In this document: positions 19,257 through 27,750 of the stretch, piece after piece
Position numbering within the stretch: the stretch's first letter is position 1
How the letters are laid out: each line of letters opens with the position of its first letter
Assembly (NCBI RefSeq): GCF_923079645.1
Contig: NZ_CAKLPY010000001.1
Span: 1,260,001 to 1,324,000, forward strand
Origin: Emticicia aquatica
GTDB lineage: Bacteria > Bacteroidota > Bacteroidia > Cytophagales > Spirosomataceae
Length of the DNA stretch: 64,000 nt
Reading direction: 5' to 3'
The notes under the pieces: model-generated
Database searches by the model: none
Seen by the model: only the letters and a program-made list of their open reading frames with translations
Told to the model about the DNA's origin: nothing
Made by a program: the position numbers and the translations under genes

Positions 19257-20155
19257 TGAAACGAATAGGTTTTTATATTGCTTTACCATTTATTTACGCT
19301 GTTTCTCTGCTACCATTTAGACTATTATATGTACTTTCAGATTTTTTATATTTGTTAGTTTACTATGTAATCGGATACCGAAAATATGTGGTTCGTCAAA
19401 ATTTAAGAAAAAGTTTTCCTGAGAAATCAGAAAAAGATTTGCTAAAAATTGAAAAAGATTTTTATCATTATATCGTTGATTTTTTACTTGAAATGCTCAA
19501 ATGCGTGACTGTTTCTGAAGCCTCGCTCAAAAAAAGAGTAAGTGTAACAAACATTGAAGTGCTAGAAGATTTGCACAAAAAACATAAAAATATCATCGCT
19601 ACATCGGGGCATTATGGCAATCATGAATTACTAAATTTAGCTTTACCTTTTGTAATTCCTTATCGTCACAAAGCCGTTTATCGTCCATTAAGTAATAAAT
19701 ATTTCGATAAATTTTTCTATAATTTTCGTACCAGATACGGAGCAATGATGGTTTCGATGGCGGAAGCTTCAAAGGAAATTGCTAAAATTGAAGATTTTAA
19801 TTACGCATTTTTTTTGGTAAATGACCAGTCTCCTCCACCTGAAAGGTCTTATTGGACTACTTTTTTAAACCAAGAAACTGGTTTTTTTACAGGACTTGAA
19901 CGGTTTGCTCGCCAATATGATATGCCAGTTGTTTATATGTGTGCCAATCGAGTTTCAAGAGGATATTACAACATCAGAATGCAACTCATTACAGAACAAC
20001 CAAATCAATTGCCAGAAGGCGAAATTCTTGAAAAACATGCTCGAATACTCGAGAAAGCTATTATTGATGACCCTTCAATTTGGTTTTGGACACACAAACG
20101 ATGGAAATATACTAAAGCAAATGGAGAAATCGTACCTGTAAGTTATAAAAGATGA
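19256..20155 (+). CDS. Lysophospholipid/lipid A acyltransferase (LpxL/HtrB family)
   Basis: 299 residues. An N-terminal membrane segment (FYIALPFIYAVSLLPFRLLYVL) precedes the acyltransferase domain. The HX4E-type catalytic motif is HYGNHE, with its His near residue 119, and RPLSNKYFDKFF and NDQSPPP are further family blocks. Enzymes of this family add secondary acyl chains to lipid A or to lysophospholipids at the inner membrane. I use the ATG at 19256, which overlaps the preceding stop, rather than the TTG at 19253. Coupling with a family 9 glycosyltransferase downstream supports a role in envelope lipopolysaccharide. Confidence 0.88.
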   Translation: MKRIGFYIALPFIYAVSLLPFRLLYVLSDFLYLLVYYVIGYRKYVVRQNLRKSFPEKSEKDLLKIEKDFYHYIVDFLLEMLKCVTVSEASLKKRVSVTNIEVLEDLHKKHKNIIATSGHYGNHELLNLALPFVIPYRHKAVYRPLSNKYFDKFFYNFRTRYGAMMVSMAEASKEIAKIEDFNYAFFLVNDQSPPPERSYWTTFLNQETGFFTGLERFARQYDMPVVYMCANRVSRGYYNIRMQLITEQPNQLPEGEILEKHARILEKAIIDDPSIWFWTHKRWKYTKANGEIVPVSYKR

Positions 20156-21096
20156 AAACAACAAAATTCTTAATTCTTCGCTTTTCATCCATCGGTGATA
20201 TTGTTCTAACAACACCTGTAATTAGGTGTATTAAATTGCAATTCCCAAATGCAGAAATTCATTTTGCCACAAAAAAGCAATTCAAAGTTTTAGTAGAAAA
20301 TAACCCTTATTTAGATAAATACTTTTTATTAGAAAAATCGCTAAATTCATTCATAAAAGACTTACAGTCAGAACATTACGATTATATTATTGATTTGCAT
20401 AATAATCTGCGAACCACAATTATTAAATTACGTCTATCTCAATCAAAGTCATTCAGTTTTGATAAATTAAACTTAAAAAAATGGTTATTGGTTAATTTTA
20501 AAATTAATCAAATGCCCAATATTCACATCGTTGACAGGTATTTAAAAACACTAGAATCATTTCCAATAAAAAATGATTTACAAGGCCTTGATTATTTTAT
20601 TCCTGAAAAAGATTTTGTAGAAATAAATGGCAATTTTGTAGCATATGCCATTGGTGGTCAGCATTTTACTAAAAAAATGCCAACATCAAAAATGATAGAA
20701 TTGTGTAAAACAATTGATGCTAAAATTGTGCTTCTTGGTGGAAAAGAAGATAATGATGCAGCCGAACAAATACAATCTGCTTTGGGCGAAAAAATATTTA
20801 ATGCTTGTGGTAAATATAACCTCAATCAATCTGCCTCTCTTATTCAACAGGCAAACTTAGTTATTTCTCATGATACAGGATTGATGCACATTGCTTCAGC
20901 CTTAAAAAAAAGAGTTATCTCAATATGGGGCAATACGGTTCCTGCATTCGGAATGTACCCTTATATGACTGATTATCAGTTAGTTGAGAATAAAAATATT
21001 TCCTGCCGACCTTGTTCAAAAATCGGTTATAACCAATGCCCTAAGGGACATTTTAAATGTATGACTGATATTGATATTTCCGAAATTAAGCCTTAA
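20152..21096 (+). CDS. Glycosyltransferase family 9 (heptosyltransferase-like)
   Basis: 314 residues of the ADP-heptose:LPS heptosyltransferase family. The N-terminal motif FLILRFSSIGDIVLTTPVIR is at residues 5-24, and the C-terminal nucleotide-sugar site SHDTGLMHIASAL near 240, followed by SIWG. It probably adds a sugar to the lipopolysaccharide core on the cytoplasmic face. The start ATG overlaps the preceding stop (ATGA), so it is translationally coupled to the acyltransferase. CRPCSKIGYNQCPKGHFKCM near the C-terminus holds several cysteines common in the family. Confidence 0.9.
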   Translation: MKTTKFLILRFSSIGDIVLTTPVIRCIKLQFPNAEIHFATKKQFKVLVENNPYLDKYFLLEKSLNSFIKDLQSEHYDYIIDLHNNLRTTIIKLRLSQSKSFSFDKLNLKKWLLVNFKINQMPNIHIVDRYLKTLESFPIKNDLQGLDYFIPEKDFVEINGNFVAYAIGGQHFTKKMPTSKMIELCKTIDAKIVLLGGKEDNDAAEQIQSALGEKIFNACGKYNLNQSASLIQQANLVISHDTGLMHIASALKKRVISIWGNTVPAFGMYPYMTDYQLVENKNISCRPCSKIGYNQCPKGHFKCMTDIDISEIKP

Positions 21097-21107
21097 ATCT
21101 GCTTGAT

Positions 21108-21147
21108 AGAAGTTTTAATTTAAACTAATCTTTGAATTAAAACTTCT
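21108..21147 (+). terminator. Hairpin after the glycosyltransferase gene
   Basis: A perfect 13-bp repeat (AGAAGTTTTAATT) with a 14-base loop lies 12 bases after the stop and is followed by GTTTTAATG. The U-tract is short, so termination is likely but not certain. Confidence 0.6.
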
Positions 21148-21255
21148 GTTTTAATGTGATTTAGCATTTTTTAAGTCGGCCTTCCAAAATGCTACTGAAA
21201 TGATGTTTAGATATATGTTTTAAAATCATTATTTTTGAAAAAAAACAAACTAATA

Positions 21256-22620
21256 ATGAACAAAACATTTATTACTGCATTCTCTTTACTCTTGGCATTT
21301 CAAGTTTTTTCTCAAAAAATCATTAACAGAGACCCACAAATCGAAGCTCTTGTTAGTCAAGTTTCGAGTGATAGTTTGAAAAAATTTGATGAAAAACTAG
21401 TTTCTTTTGGTACAAGAAGTACCCTTTCTACAACAACCGATTCAAAACGCGGTATTGGTGCCGCTCGACTTTGGGTTTTAGGTAAATTCAAAGAATTTGC
21501 CAAAACTTCAGAAGGACGAATGACTGCTGTTTTAGACACCTTTACACTACAACCAGATGGAAAAAGAGTCGATAAAGCCATTTTGATGGCAAATGTAATG
21601 GCTACTCTCAAAGGAACTGACCCAAATGATAACAGAATTTTTATGGTTAGTGGACATATTGACAGTCGAGTAACAGATGTAATGAACCGTGAATCTGATG
21701 CCCCAGGTGCAAATGATGATGGTAGCGGAACTGTTGCAGTTGTTGAATTGGCTAGAGTAATGGCAAAATCAAAATTTCCAGCTACAATCGTTTTCGTAGT
21801 GGTAAGTGGTGAAGAACAAGGGCTTTTAGGTGCGAATTATTTAGCAGAAAAAGCATTAAAAGAAAACTGGAATTTAGAAGCTCTTCTAAATAATGATATT
21901 ATGGGTTCAAATAATTCAAACGAAACAAATATCATTGATAATACTCGTTTACGGATTTTTAGCGAAGGATTACCAGCATTTGAAATGGATAAAAAAGTTG
22001 GTGCGATTCGTCAATATGGTGTTGAAAACGATGGAAAATCACGTCAATTAGCACGTTATGTGAAAGAAACGGCCGAACGCTATGTTGATAATTTGGAAGT
22101 TGTAATGATTTACCGAAATGACCGTTTTTTACGTGGTGGCGACCATACACCATTTGTAAATCGTGGATTTGCAGCGGTTAGGATGTCTGAAATGAACGAA
22201 AACTTTTTACACCAGCACCAAGATTTAAAAATTGAAAATGGCATTGAATATGGCGATTTGCCAAAGTTCATGGATTTTGAATACTTACGAAAAAATACTT
22301 GTGTAAATTTAGCTAGCCTTGCAAATCTCGCTAAGTCACCTTCTATGCCGCAAGATGTAATTTTGGATGTTAGAGGCTTAGGTAATTCTACCAACCTTAA
22401 ATGGAAAGCACCAATCTCTGGAAAAGTAAAAGGATATTATATTTTGATGAGGGAAACAGCCATGCCCTACTGGCAAAAGAAATTTTTTACAACTGACTTG
22501 AAAATGAATCTCCCCTATTCTAAAGATAATTATTTTTTTGCGGTTCAATCAGTCAGTGAAGACGGCAATGAAAGCTTACCAGTTTTACCACGAGTTGGTT
22601 TAAGAAATGCTGGAGAATAA
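21256..22620 (+). CDS. Secreted M28 family aminopeptidase-like metallopeptidase
   Basis: 454 residues with signal peptide (cleavage near VFSQ, about residue 19). The zinc peptidase domain shows the expected ligand motifs: SGHIDSR (His), GANDDGSG (bridging Asp), SGEEQGLLG (catalytic and metal-binding Glu), NNDIMG (Asp) and HQHQDL (final His region). Residues ~370-450 look like a fibronectin type III domain (LRWKAPISG-like pattern, GYYILMRE). It should remove N-terminal amino acids from peptides outside the cytoplasm. I chose the ATG at 21256; an upstream in-frame TTG at 21235 would add a lysine/asparagine-rich extension. Confidence 0.88.
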   Translation: MNKTFITAFSLLLAFQVFSQKIINRDPQIEALVSQVSSDSLKKFDEKLVSFGTRSTLSTTTDSKRGIGAARLWVLGKFKEFAKTSEGRMTAVLDTFTLQPDGKRVDKAILMANVMATLKGTDPNDNRIFMVSGHIDSRVTDVMNRESDAPGANDDGSGTVAVVELARVMAKSKFPATIVFVVVSGEEQGLLGANYLAEKALKENWNLEALLNNDIMGSNNSNETNIIDNTRLRIFSEGLPAFEMDKKVGAIRQYGVENDGKSRQLARYVKETAERYVDNLEVVMIYRNDRFLRGGDHTPFVNRGFAAVRMSEMNENFLHQHQDLKIENGIEYGDLPKFMDFEYLRKNTCVNLASLANLAKSPSMPQDVILDVRGLGNSTNLKWKAPISGKVKGYYILMRETAMPYWQKKFFTTDLKMNLPYSKDNYFFAVQSVSEDGNESLPVLPRVGLRNAGE

Positions 22621-22675
22621 CATTCTGCAAATTAAATTTTAATTATTTCTTTTATTTAACCAATAACTTAACTCT

Positions 22676-23038
22676 ATGGAATTATTACCGAAAATCTTGA
22701 TTGGCTTGATGGCCATTGAGCATTGTTATATTCTTTGGCTCGAAATGTTTGTTTGGACAACAAGAGGCCCAAAAGTTTTCAAAGGATTGCCAAAAGAACT
22801 ATTTGTACCAACAAAAACCCTTGCAGCTAATCAAGGTCTTTATAATGGTTTCTTAGCAGCTGGATTGTTTTGGTCGTTAATTATTACTGATAGCATTTGG
22901 TCAGATAATGTAGCTATTTTCTTTTTATCTTGCATTATGATTGCAGGAATTTATGGTGGACTAACTGCTGGTAAAAGGATTTTATATATTCAAGCTCTAC
23001 CTGCTTTTTTAGCCTTAATTAGTGTGATTTTCATCTAA
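22676..23038 (+). CDS. DUF1304 family membrane protein
   Basis: 120 residues, four predicted membrane helices and the DUF1304 pattern: an N-terminal IEHCYILWLEMFVW helix, a short loop with a conserved NQGLYNGFLAAGL motif, then two C-terminal helices. Members are widespread in bacteria and have no known function. The gene is 55 bases downstream of the peptidase on the same strand and may be read from the same transcript. Confidence 0.88.
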   Translation: MELLPKILIGLMAIEHCYILWLEMFVWTTRGPKVFKGLPKELFVPTKTLAANQGLYNGFLAAGLFWSLIITDSIWSDNVAIFFLSCIMIAGIYGGLTAGKRILYIQALPAFLALISVIFI

Positions 23039-23153
23039 TTTTCAAACTAATATTTTAGGAGTTTAATACTTCATTTATGCTTATCAAATAGTTTATAATA
23101 CCTAAAATATTGAATACTCAACTTATTTACTAGAATCAAACTTGGTTTGGTTA

Positions 23154-23206
23154 CCATATTTTATTCTAAAAACTTCTAAAGTGTAAGTTTTTAGAATAAA
23201 ATATGG
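23154..23206. repeat. Long perfect hairpin without U-tract
   Basis: A perfect 22-bp inverted repeat (left arm CCATATTTTATTCTAAAAAC plus TT) with a 9-base loop lies between the convergent DUF1304 and ammonium transporter genes. Neither side ends in a run of T, so it is not a standard intrinsic terminator. It may block read-through or protect the 3' end of an mRNA. Confidence 0.7.
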
Positions 23207-23226
23207 ATGGATTTGAAAAGAAAAAG

Positions 23227-23255
23227 AAAATGCCCACCAATACGGCGGGCATTTT
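23227..23255 (-). terminator. Terminator of the ammonium transporter gene
   Basis: A 12-bp stem (AAAATGCCC core) with a 5-base loop. On the minus strand all pairs form, one of them G-U, and the stem is followed by CTTTTTCTTTT, so it serves the leftward gene ending at 23336. Confidence 0.85.
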
Positions 23256-23335
23256 GACTTATGGAGTACAACAAAACCACAATAAAAGTACGGTTTAACC
23301 CGCAATTGTGATTTTGTTACAAAAGTATGAATATT

Positions 23336-24661
23336 TTAAGCTTCTACCAATGATTCATCGTGTTGACTAATGTCAAGACCAACTTTCTCATCAGATTCAG
23401 ATACACGTAGAGGTAAAATCAAATCTGTAACTTTCAATAATACAAATGACATAGCAAATGCAAATACTGATACAATTACTAAAGCAATAACGTGGTTGAT
23501 AAATAGTTTTGATTCTCCGAAGAATAGTCCTTGGTCAACAACCGCAGCGTTAATTCCTTTGTTAGCAAAAACGCCAGTTAATAACATACCAACCATACCA
23601 CCAACACCGTGACAAGGGAATACATCTAATGTATCATCCAAAGCAGTTTTGGTTTTAAGGTGAGCTAGGTAATTAGAAATCAATGATGAAATTGTTCCGA
23701 TAAAGATTGCGTGAGGAATTGTAACAAAACCAGCACCTGGAGTGATTGCAACTAAACCAACAACTACACCAATACAAAAACCTAAGGCAGAAACTTTTTT
23801 GCCACGAGCTACATCAAATAATACCCAAGCTAAACCAGCAGCAGCTGCAGCAGTATTTGTTGTTGCGAAAGCAGAAGCAGCTAACGTACCAGCACTTAAA
23901 GCAGATCCAGCGTTAAATCCGAACCAACCGAACCATAATAAACCTGTACCTAACAATACATAAGGAATATTTGCAGGTGGTAAGAAACTTCCTTCAACGT
24001 GAGCACGACGACGTTTCAAGTAGATTGCACCAGCCAAGGCAGCCCAACCAGCAGACATGTGTACAACAGTACCACCAGCAAAATCTAGAACTCCCATTTT
24101 GAAAAGGAATCCTTCAGGATGCCAAGTCCAGTGTGCTAATGGAGCATATACGAATAAGCTAAATAAGATAATAAACAATACGTAAGACTTGAAATTGATA
24201 CGTTCTGCCAATGAACCAGTTACTAAAGCTGGAGTAATTACAGCGAATTTCAATTGGAAGAATGCAAAAACTACTAATGGAATAGTTGGTGCAAGAGACC
24301 AAGGTTTGCTTTCTAATACGCCTGCAAACATAAAGTGGGTCATTGGATTTCCTACGAAACCACCAATTGATTCACCAAATGCTAGACTATATCCAACAGT
24401 AACCCAAAGAACAGAAATTACACCCATAGCAATGAAACTTTGTAACATTGTAGAAATAACGTTCTTAGTATTTACCATTCCACCATAGAAATAAGCTAAT
24501 CCAGGTGTCATGATTAAAACTAATGCAGTACTTACAAGCATCCAAGCTGTATCGCCAGAATTGATTCCTTCAGTTACGATTGTCGAAGGTACTGCTGGTA
24601 GCAAAAGAGCAACCACTGCTAATGCAAGCAAAATAATCAGGGGAAGAGGGTTTTTACTCAT
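23336..24661 (-). CDS. amt: Ammonium transporter
   Basis: 441 residues, about 11-12 membrane helices, in the inner membrane. Amt/Rh family blocks are visible: DTAWMLVSTALVLIMTPGLAYFYGG (helix 1), DFAGGTVVHMSAGWAALAG with the first pore histidine region, GLLWFGWFGFNAGS, and CHGVGGMVGMLLTGVFA with the second pore histidine. The C-terminal tail GLDISQHDESL is typical. It imports ammonium for glutamine synthetase. No PII gene follows, unlike many amt loci. A porin-like gene lies 67 bases upstream on the same strand and is probably co-transcribed, making a nitrogen-uptake unit. Confidence 0.95.
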   Translation of the reverse strand: MSKNPLPLIILLALAVVALLLPAVPSTIVTEGINSGDTAWMLVSTALVLIMTPGLAYFYGGMVNTKNVISTMLQSFIAMGVISVLWVTVGYSLAFGESIGGFVGNPMTHFMFAGVLESKPWSLAPTIPLVVFAFFQLKFAVITPALVTGSLAERINFKSYVLFIILFSLFVYAPLAHWTWHPEGFLFKMGVLDFAGGTVVHMSAGWAALAGAIYLKRRRAHVEGSFLPPANIPYVLLGTGLLWFGWFGFNAGSALSAGTLAASAFATTNTAAAAAGLAWVLFDVARGKKVSALGFCIGVVVGLVAITPGAGFVTIPHAIFIGTISSLISNYLAHLKTKTALDDTLDVFPCHGVGGMVGMLLTGVFANKGINAAVVDQGLFFGESKLFINHVIALVIVSVFAFAMSFVLLKVTDLILPLRVSESDEKVGLDISQHDESLVEA

Positions 24662-24728
24662 AGTGATTTCGAGGTTTAAATGTTGTACAATAAAAAGAAA
24701 TAAGTATTGGTTTAGGTTTATAATAATC

Positions 24729-25859
24729 TTAGAATTTGAAAATCAATACTCCACCAAAAGTTGATTGAGAATCTTTAGTGTAGTTACCATCTTTATCTTC
24801 AAATTGAGCCATTCCAACTTTAGATTTTGCATAACTATCTAAACGGAACTCAGGTTTGAATAATAAATTATCTGAAATAATAACGTTACCAGTTAAAGTG
24901 AATGAATTAACTGAGGTTCCATTACCTTCTCTGTTTTTCAAAGCACGAATGCCAGATTTGTTATCAAAATATTCATAACGAATTCCCAAGCCAAATTTAT
25001 CAGTCAAAGAAGCTTGTGCATAAACAGCAGCACCTCCCCAATTCAATTTATCTTGTGACCCATAAGCTGCATTCACACCTAATAAGAATTTTTCAGTGAT
25101 TTGATAAGAAGTAGTTAAATCAAAAAGTGAATAATAAGACTTAGCACCAACACCTTCATCACTACCGATCCAGTTCAAATAAACATTCCAACCAGATGCT
25201 GGCGAAACATAAAATTGAGCCATTGTTCCTAACTTACTGTTGTTATCATCTTTTGAGTCAACTCCATTAACTAATCCAAATGTCAATGATGATTTTCCTG
25301 AAGTTGCAACCGTTGCTTTGATACCAGTATGGTAGAAAGGGCCATTATTGAAAAGGTTTGACAATGAATAATTGTAATTAATTGGAGCATCAATTACTTC
25401 GTAGCCGATGTGGGTTCCCCATTGACCAGCAGTAATTGATAATTTGTCAGTAGCTTTCCAAGTCAAATATGCTTGTTTGATTGCTAATGCAGTTCCAGTA
25501 GCTTCTTTACCACCTACCAAAACACGTCCAAGAGCGTTTCCATAGTTACCAAGGTCTCCATGGTTACCGAATGTCAAATCAATCACTCCATCAACTTTAT
25601 CAGTTGAGTAAGTCATTTTAGTTTGAGCAAGACCAACTTGGAACTGGCCAACCTTTTGGTCAAAAGCACGCTCATAACCCGAAGCACCTAAATTTGATTT
25701 TGACTTAGGAGCATTCAAATTTCCGAAAAAATAAGTATCTACATAACCTGAAAATGTGAAAGGACTTTTTTTCTCTTCTTCTGGTTTTGTTGTAGCATCC
25801 TGTGCAAATGTGTTTGCAGCGGCAAACAATGAAAGTACGGTAAAAATTGTTTTTCTCAT
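24729..25859 (-). CDS. Outer-membrane beta-barrel (porin-like) protein
   Basis: 376 residues with a signal peptide (NTFAQ, cleavage near residue 20) and a body of alternating strands ending in FGGVLIFKF, a typical C-terminal barrel strand with terminal Phe. SGYVDTYFFGNLN and KQAYLTWKATDKLSITAGQ resemble Bacteroidota putative porins (DUF1597-like, also seen next to amt genes). It probably lets small solutes, possibly ammonium or nitrogen compounds, cross the outer membrane; this follows from its place directly upstream of amt, not from any specific residue. Confidence 0.8.
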   Translation of the reverse strand: MRKTIFTVLSLFAAANTFAQDATTKPEEEKKSPFTFSGYVDTYFFGNLNAPKSKSNLGASGYERAFDQKVGQFQVGLAQTKMTYSTDKVDGVIDLTFGNHGDLGNYGNALGRVLVGGKEATGTALAIKQAYLTWKATDKLSITAGQWGTHIGYEVIDAPINYNYSLSNLFNNGPFYHTGIKATVATSGKSSLTFGLVNGVDSKDDNNSKLGTMAQFYVSPASGWNVYLNWIGSDEGVGAKSYYSLFDLTTSYQITEKFLLGVNAAYGSQDKLNWGGAAVYAQASLTDKFGLGIRYEYFDNKSGIRALKNREGNGTSVNSFTLTGNVIISDNLLFKPEFRLDSYAKSKVGMAQFEDKDGNYTKDSQSTFGGVLIFKF

Positions 25860-25905
25860 AATTTTCTTTGGTTTAATTAATCATTGGTCAGATTTAATTT
25901 CTATG

Positions 25906-25936
25906 CAAATCTTTATCAAAAATTAATAATATCCAA
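25906..25936 (-). promoter_or_regulatory. Putative promoter of the porin-amt unit
   Basis: On the minus strand a TTG (25934-25936) is followed after 20 bases by AAGATTTG (25906-25913), one mismatch from TAnnTTTG. The arrangement fits the Bacteroidota housekeeping promoter and lies about 47 bases before the porin ATG. Confidence 0.45.
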
Positions 25937-26136
25937 ATTTTAAGTATAAAAAAATCCAATATTTTTTATTTTTTTGTAAATATAGTCAAATATATGTTTC
26001 AAAATTAAACTATTTATTGAAATATTTATATTTTCATTAAAAACAAATATAATTCTGCATTTGACCATATTATACAAATATTATTCTGAAATACAATTAA
26101 TTCTTATTATTGTACAATTACAAGAAATCAAAAAAA

Positions 26137-26169
26137 AATCCCCAAACTAGAATACCTAGTTTGGGGATT
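26137..26169 (-). terminator. Terminator of the ferredoxin gene
   Basis: A perfect 14-bp stem (AATCCCCAAACTAG, loop AATAC). On the minus strand it is followed directly by eight T, so it ends the leftward ferredoxin transcript. Confidence 0.92.
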
Positions 26170-26200
26170 AATATTTAGTAGTAATTACTTAGACAATCAA

Positions 26201-26551
26201 TTACGCCTCCGCATGAAGCCATGCTTTTTTTGCTAATAATATTTCGTCGTCTTCTTCGTGGTCTGGGTCTGGAACACAACAATCGACTGGGCAAACTGCT
26301 GCACATTGCGGTTCTTCATGAAAACCATGACATTCTGTACATTTGTCAGACACTATATAATAAAATTCGTCGGAGACTGGAGTCATCGGGTCTTTTCCAC
26401 CAATTACAGTTCCATCTTCTAATTCTACTTCTGTGAGTTTTGTTCCACCTGCCCACGTCCATTCAACGCCGCCTTCATAAATGGCAGTATTTGGGCATTC
26501 AGGTTCACAAGCACCGCAGTTGATGCACTCGTCAGTTATTATAATTGCCAT
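26201..26551 (-). CDS. 2[4Fe-4S] ferredoxin
   Basis: 116 residues. The first cluster motif is [12 protein letters not shown] (CX2CX2CX3C, near residues 9-19); the second is CX2CX8CX3C in [17 protein letters not shown], as in YfhL/Alvin-type ferredoxins. Around 25 residues between them ([18 protein letters not shown]) form an insertion common in Bacteroidota copies. It carries electrons in the cytoplasm. It is divergent from the LuxC-like acyl-CoA reductase gene with a ~115-base shared upstream region, suggesting a functional pair. Confidence 0.93.
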   Translation of the reverse strand: MAIIITDECINCGACEPECPNTAIYEGGVEWTWAGGTKLTEVELEDGTVIGGKDPMTPVSDEFYYIVSDKCTECHGFHEEPQCAAVCPVDCCVPDPDHEEDDEILLAKKAWLHAEA

Positions 26552-26589
26552 ACTCTCTCTATATATTTAATAGTTTACTAAACTTTAAA

Positions 26590-26597
26590 CAAATATA
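26590..26597 (-). promoter_or_regulatory. Putative -7 element of the ferredoxin gene
   Basis: Reads TATATTTG on the minus strand, an exact TAnnTTTG match about 39 bases before the ferredoxin ATG. No TTG at the normal spacing was found. Confidence 0.35.
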
Positions 26598-26622
26598 AGG
26601 CTTCAAAGTTTCAGTTTACTTG

Positions 26623-26630
26623 TATTTTTG
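26623..26630 (+). promoter_or_regulatory. Putative -7 element of the acyl-CoA reductase gene
   Basis: TATTTTTG fits TAnnTTTG exactly. If used, transcription would begin near 26637, leaving only a few bases before the ATG at 26644 but about 30 before the ATG at 26668; this favours the later start. No spaced TTG was found. Confidence 0.35.
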
Positions 26631-26667
26631 TAAGATTTTACAAATGACAAACTATTTTCTAAAAATA

Positions 26668-27687
26668 ATGCAATATAAAAAACATATTATCACATTTTCT
26701 AAGTTAGGTAACTTTCTTTTAGATGACTCAAACGCTGATACCTTAAAATCTTTATTTTCATCTGCAAGAAACGAAAATTCATGGTTTACTGAGGATAATG
26801 TAAAACTCGCTATAGAAAATATTGCTAAAGATTATCTCAATCTAGCACAACTCGAAAAATATATTAGTCAGTATGATATTCAAGAAAATTTGTCTCCTAA
26901 AAAAATAGGAATCGTTATGGCTGGAAATATTCCAGCGGTTGGCTTTCATGATTTATTATGCACTGTTTTGTCTGGAAATATTGCCTTAATCAAATTGAGT
27001 TCAAGCGACTCAGTCACAATGAGATTTTTGATTGCTAAATTATATGAATTGGATGAATCGCTCAAAGATAAAATCAAGATAATTGATAGATTGAACGAAG
27101 CTGAAGCTTTAATTGCAACAGGAAGTGACAATACCGCAAAACATTTTGATTATTACTTTGCAAATAAACCTAGAATTATACGCCGAAATCGAACATCAGT
27201 TGCAATTTTAGATGGAACTGAATCTCGAATCGAATTGGCAAATCTTGGCAACGATATTTTCCAGTATTTTGGATTAGGTTGTAGAAATGTTTCAAAAATT
27301 TATGTTCCGATAGGTTATACTTTCGACAAGTTTTTTGAAGCAATCGAATATTGGAGTACAATTCAACTTCATCATAAATATAACAATAACTACGATTACA
27401 ATAAATCAATTTATTTGGTTAATAGAGTGGCACATCTCGACAATGGTTTTTTGCTATTAAAAGAAGATAAAGCTTTGGTTTCTCCAATTTCAGCATGTTT
27501 TTATGAAACCTACGAAAATGAATCACATTTGAAAGAATTGATTGCCGAACAAAGCGAGAAAATCCAATGCGTTGTGTCTAAAGAGAGAAAATTTACCAAC
27601 AGTTTTAGTTTTGGAGAAGCACAAACACCAAAATTAAATGATTTTGCAGACGGAGTTGATACGATGAAGTTTTTATTAAATATCTAA
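26668..27687 (+). CDS. LuxC-like acyl-CoA reductase
   Basis: 339 residues of the LuxC/acyl-CoA reductase family within the aldehyde dehydrogenase fold. It would reduce an acyl-CoA or acyl thioester to an aldehyde. VMAGNIPAVGFHDLLC and LIKLSSSDS form the NADPH-binding region, and the catalytic cysteine is Cys205 in GLGCRNVSKIYVP. I prefer the ATG at 26668, preceded by an A-rich TAAAAATA leader and giving the family-like N-terminus YKKHIITFSKLGNFL; the ATG at 26644 is an alternative. It is divergent from a ferredoxin gene. No luxD or luxAB genes are present, so this is not bioluminescence; the aldehyde's fate is unknown. Confidence 0.85.
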   Translation: MQYKKHIITFSKLGNFLLDDSNADTLKSLFSSARNENSWFTEDNVKLAIENIAKDYLNLAQLEKYISQYDIQENLSPKKIGIVMAGNIPAVGFHDLLCTVLSGNIALIKLSSSDSVTMRFLIAKLYELDESLKDKIKIIDRLNEAEALIATGSDNTAKHFDYYFANKPRIIRRNRTSVAILDGTESRIELANLGNDIFQYFGLGCRNVSKIYVPIGYTFDKFFEAIEYWSTIQLHHKYNNNYDYNKSIYLVNRVAHLDNGFLLLKEDKALVSPISACFYETYENESHLKELIAEQSEKIQCVVSKERKFTNSFSFGEAQTPKLNDFADGVDTMKFLLNI

Positions 27688-27706
27688 CTAAGAAGCATCT
27701 TTGAAT

Positions 27707-27750
27707 GAGTAATAATGAAACAAAAATAGTTTTTGAATTCATTATTACTC
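27707..27750. repeat. Two-part hairpin between convergent genes
   Basis: A 13-bp outer stem (GAGTAATAATGAA) and a 6-bp inner stem (CAAAAA) separated by a small internal loop. It touches the stop codon of the VWA gene and sits 19 bases after the acyl-CoA reductase. There is no clear U-tract, so it is a possible but atypical terminator for both genes. Confidence 0.6.

Larger units (their letters stand above)
25860..26200. other. Intergenic region between porin and ferredoxin genes
   Basis: 341 bases, strongly AT-rich. It holds the putative porin promoter at its left end and the ferredoxin terminator at its right end. I see no reading frame or RNA gene in between. Confidence 0.6.

Noticed and set aside
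23123..23305. A 60-codon leftward frame between DUF1304 and amt
   Set aside because: It runs straight through two hairpins, including the amt terminator, and has no family-like features.
24189..24488. A 99-codon rightward frame opposite amt
   Set aside because: Antisense shadow of a conserved membrane protein, with no promoter or leader.
26201..27687. A bioluminescence (lux) operon suggested by the LuxC-like gene
   Set aside because: No luciferase, LuxD or LuxE genes are near, and the ferredoxin pairing is different.
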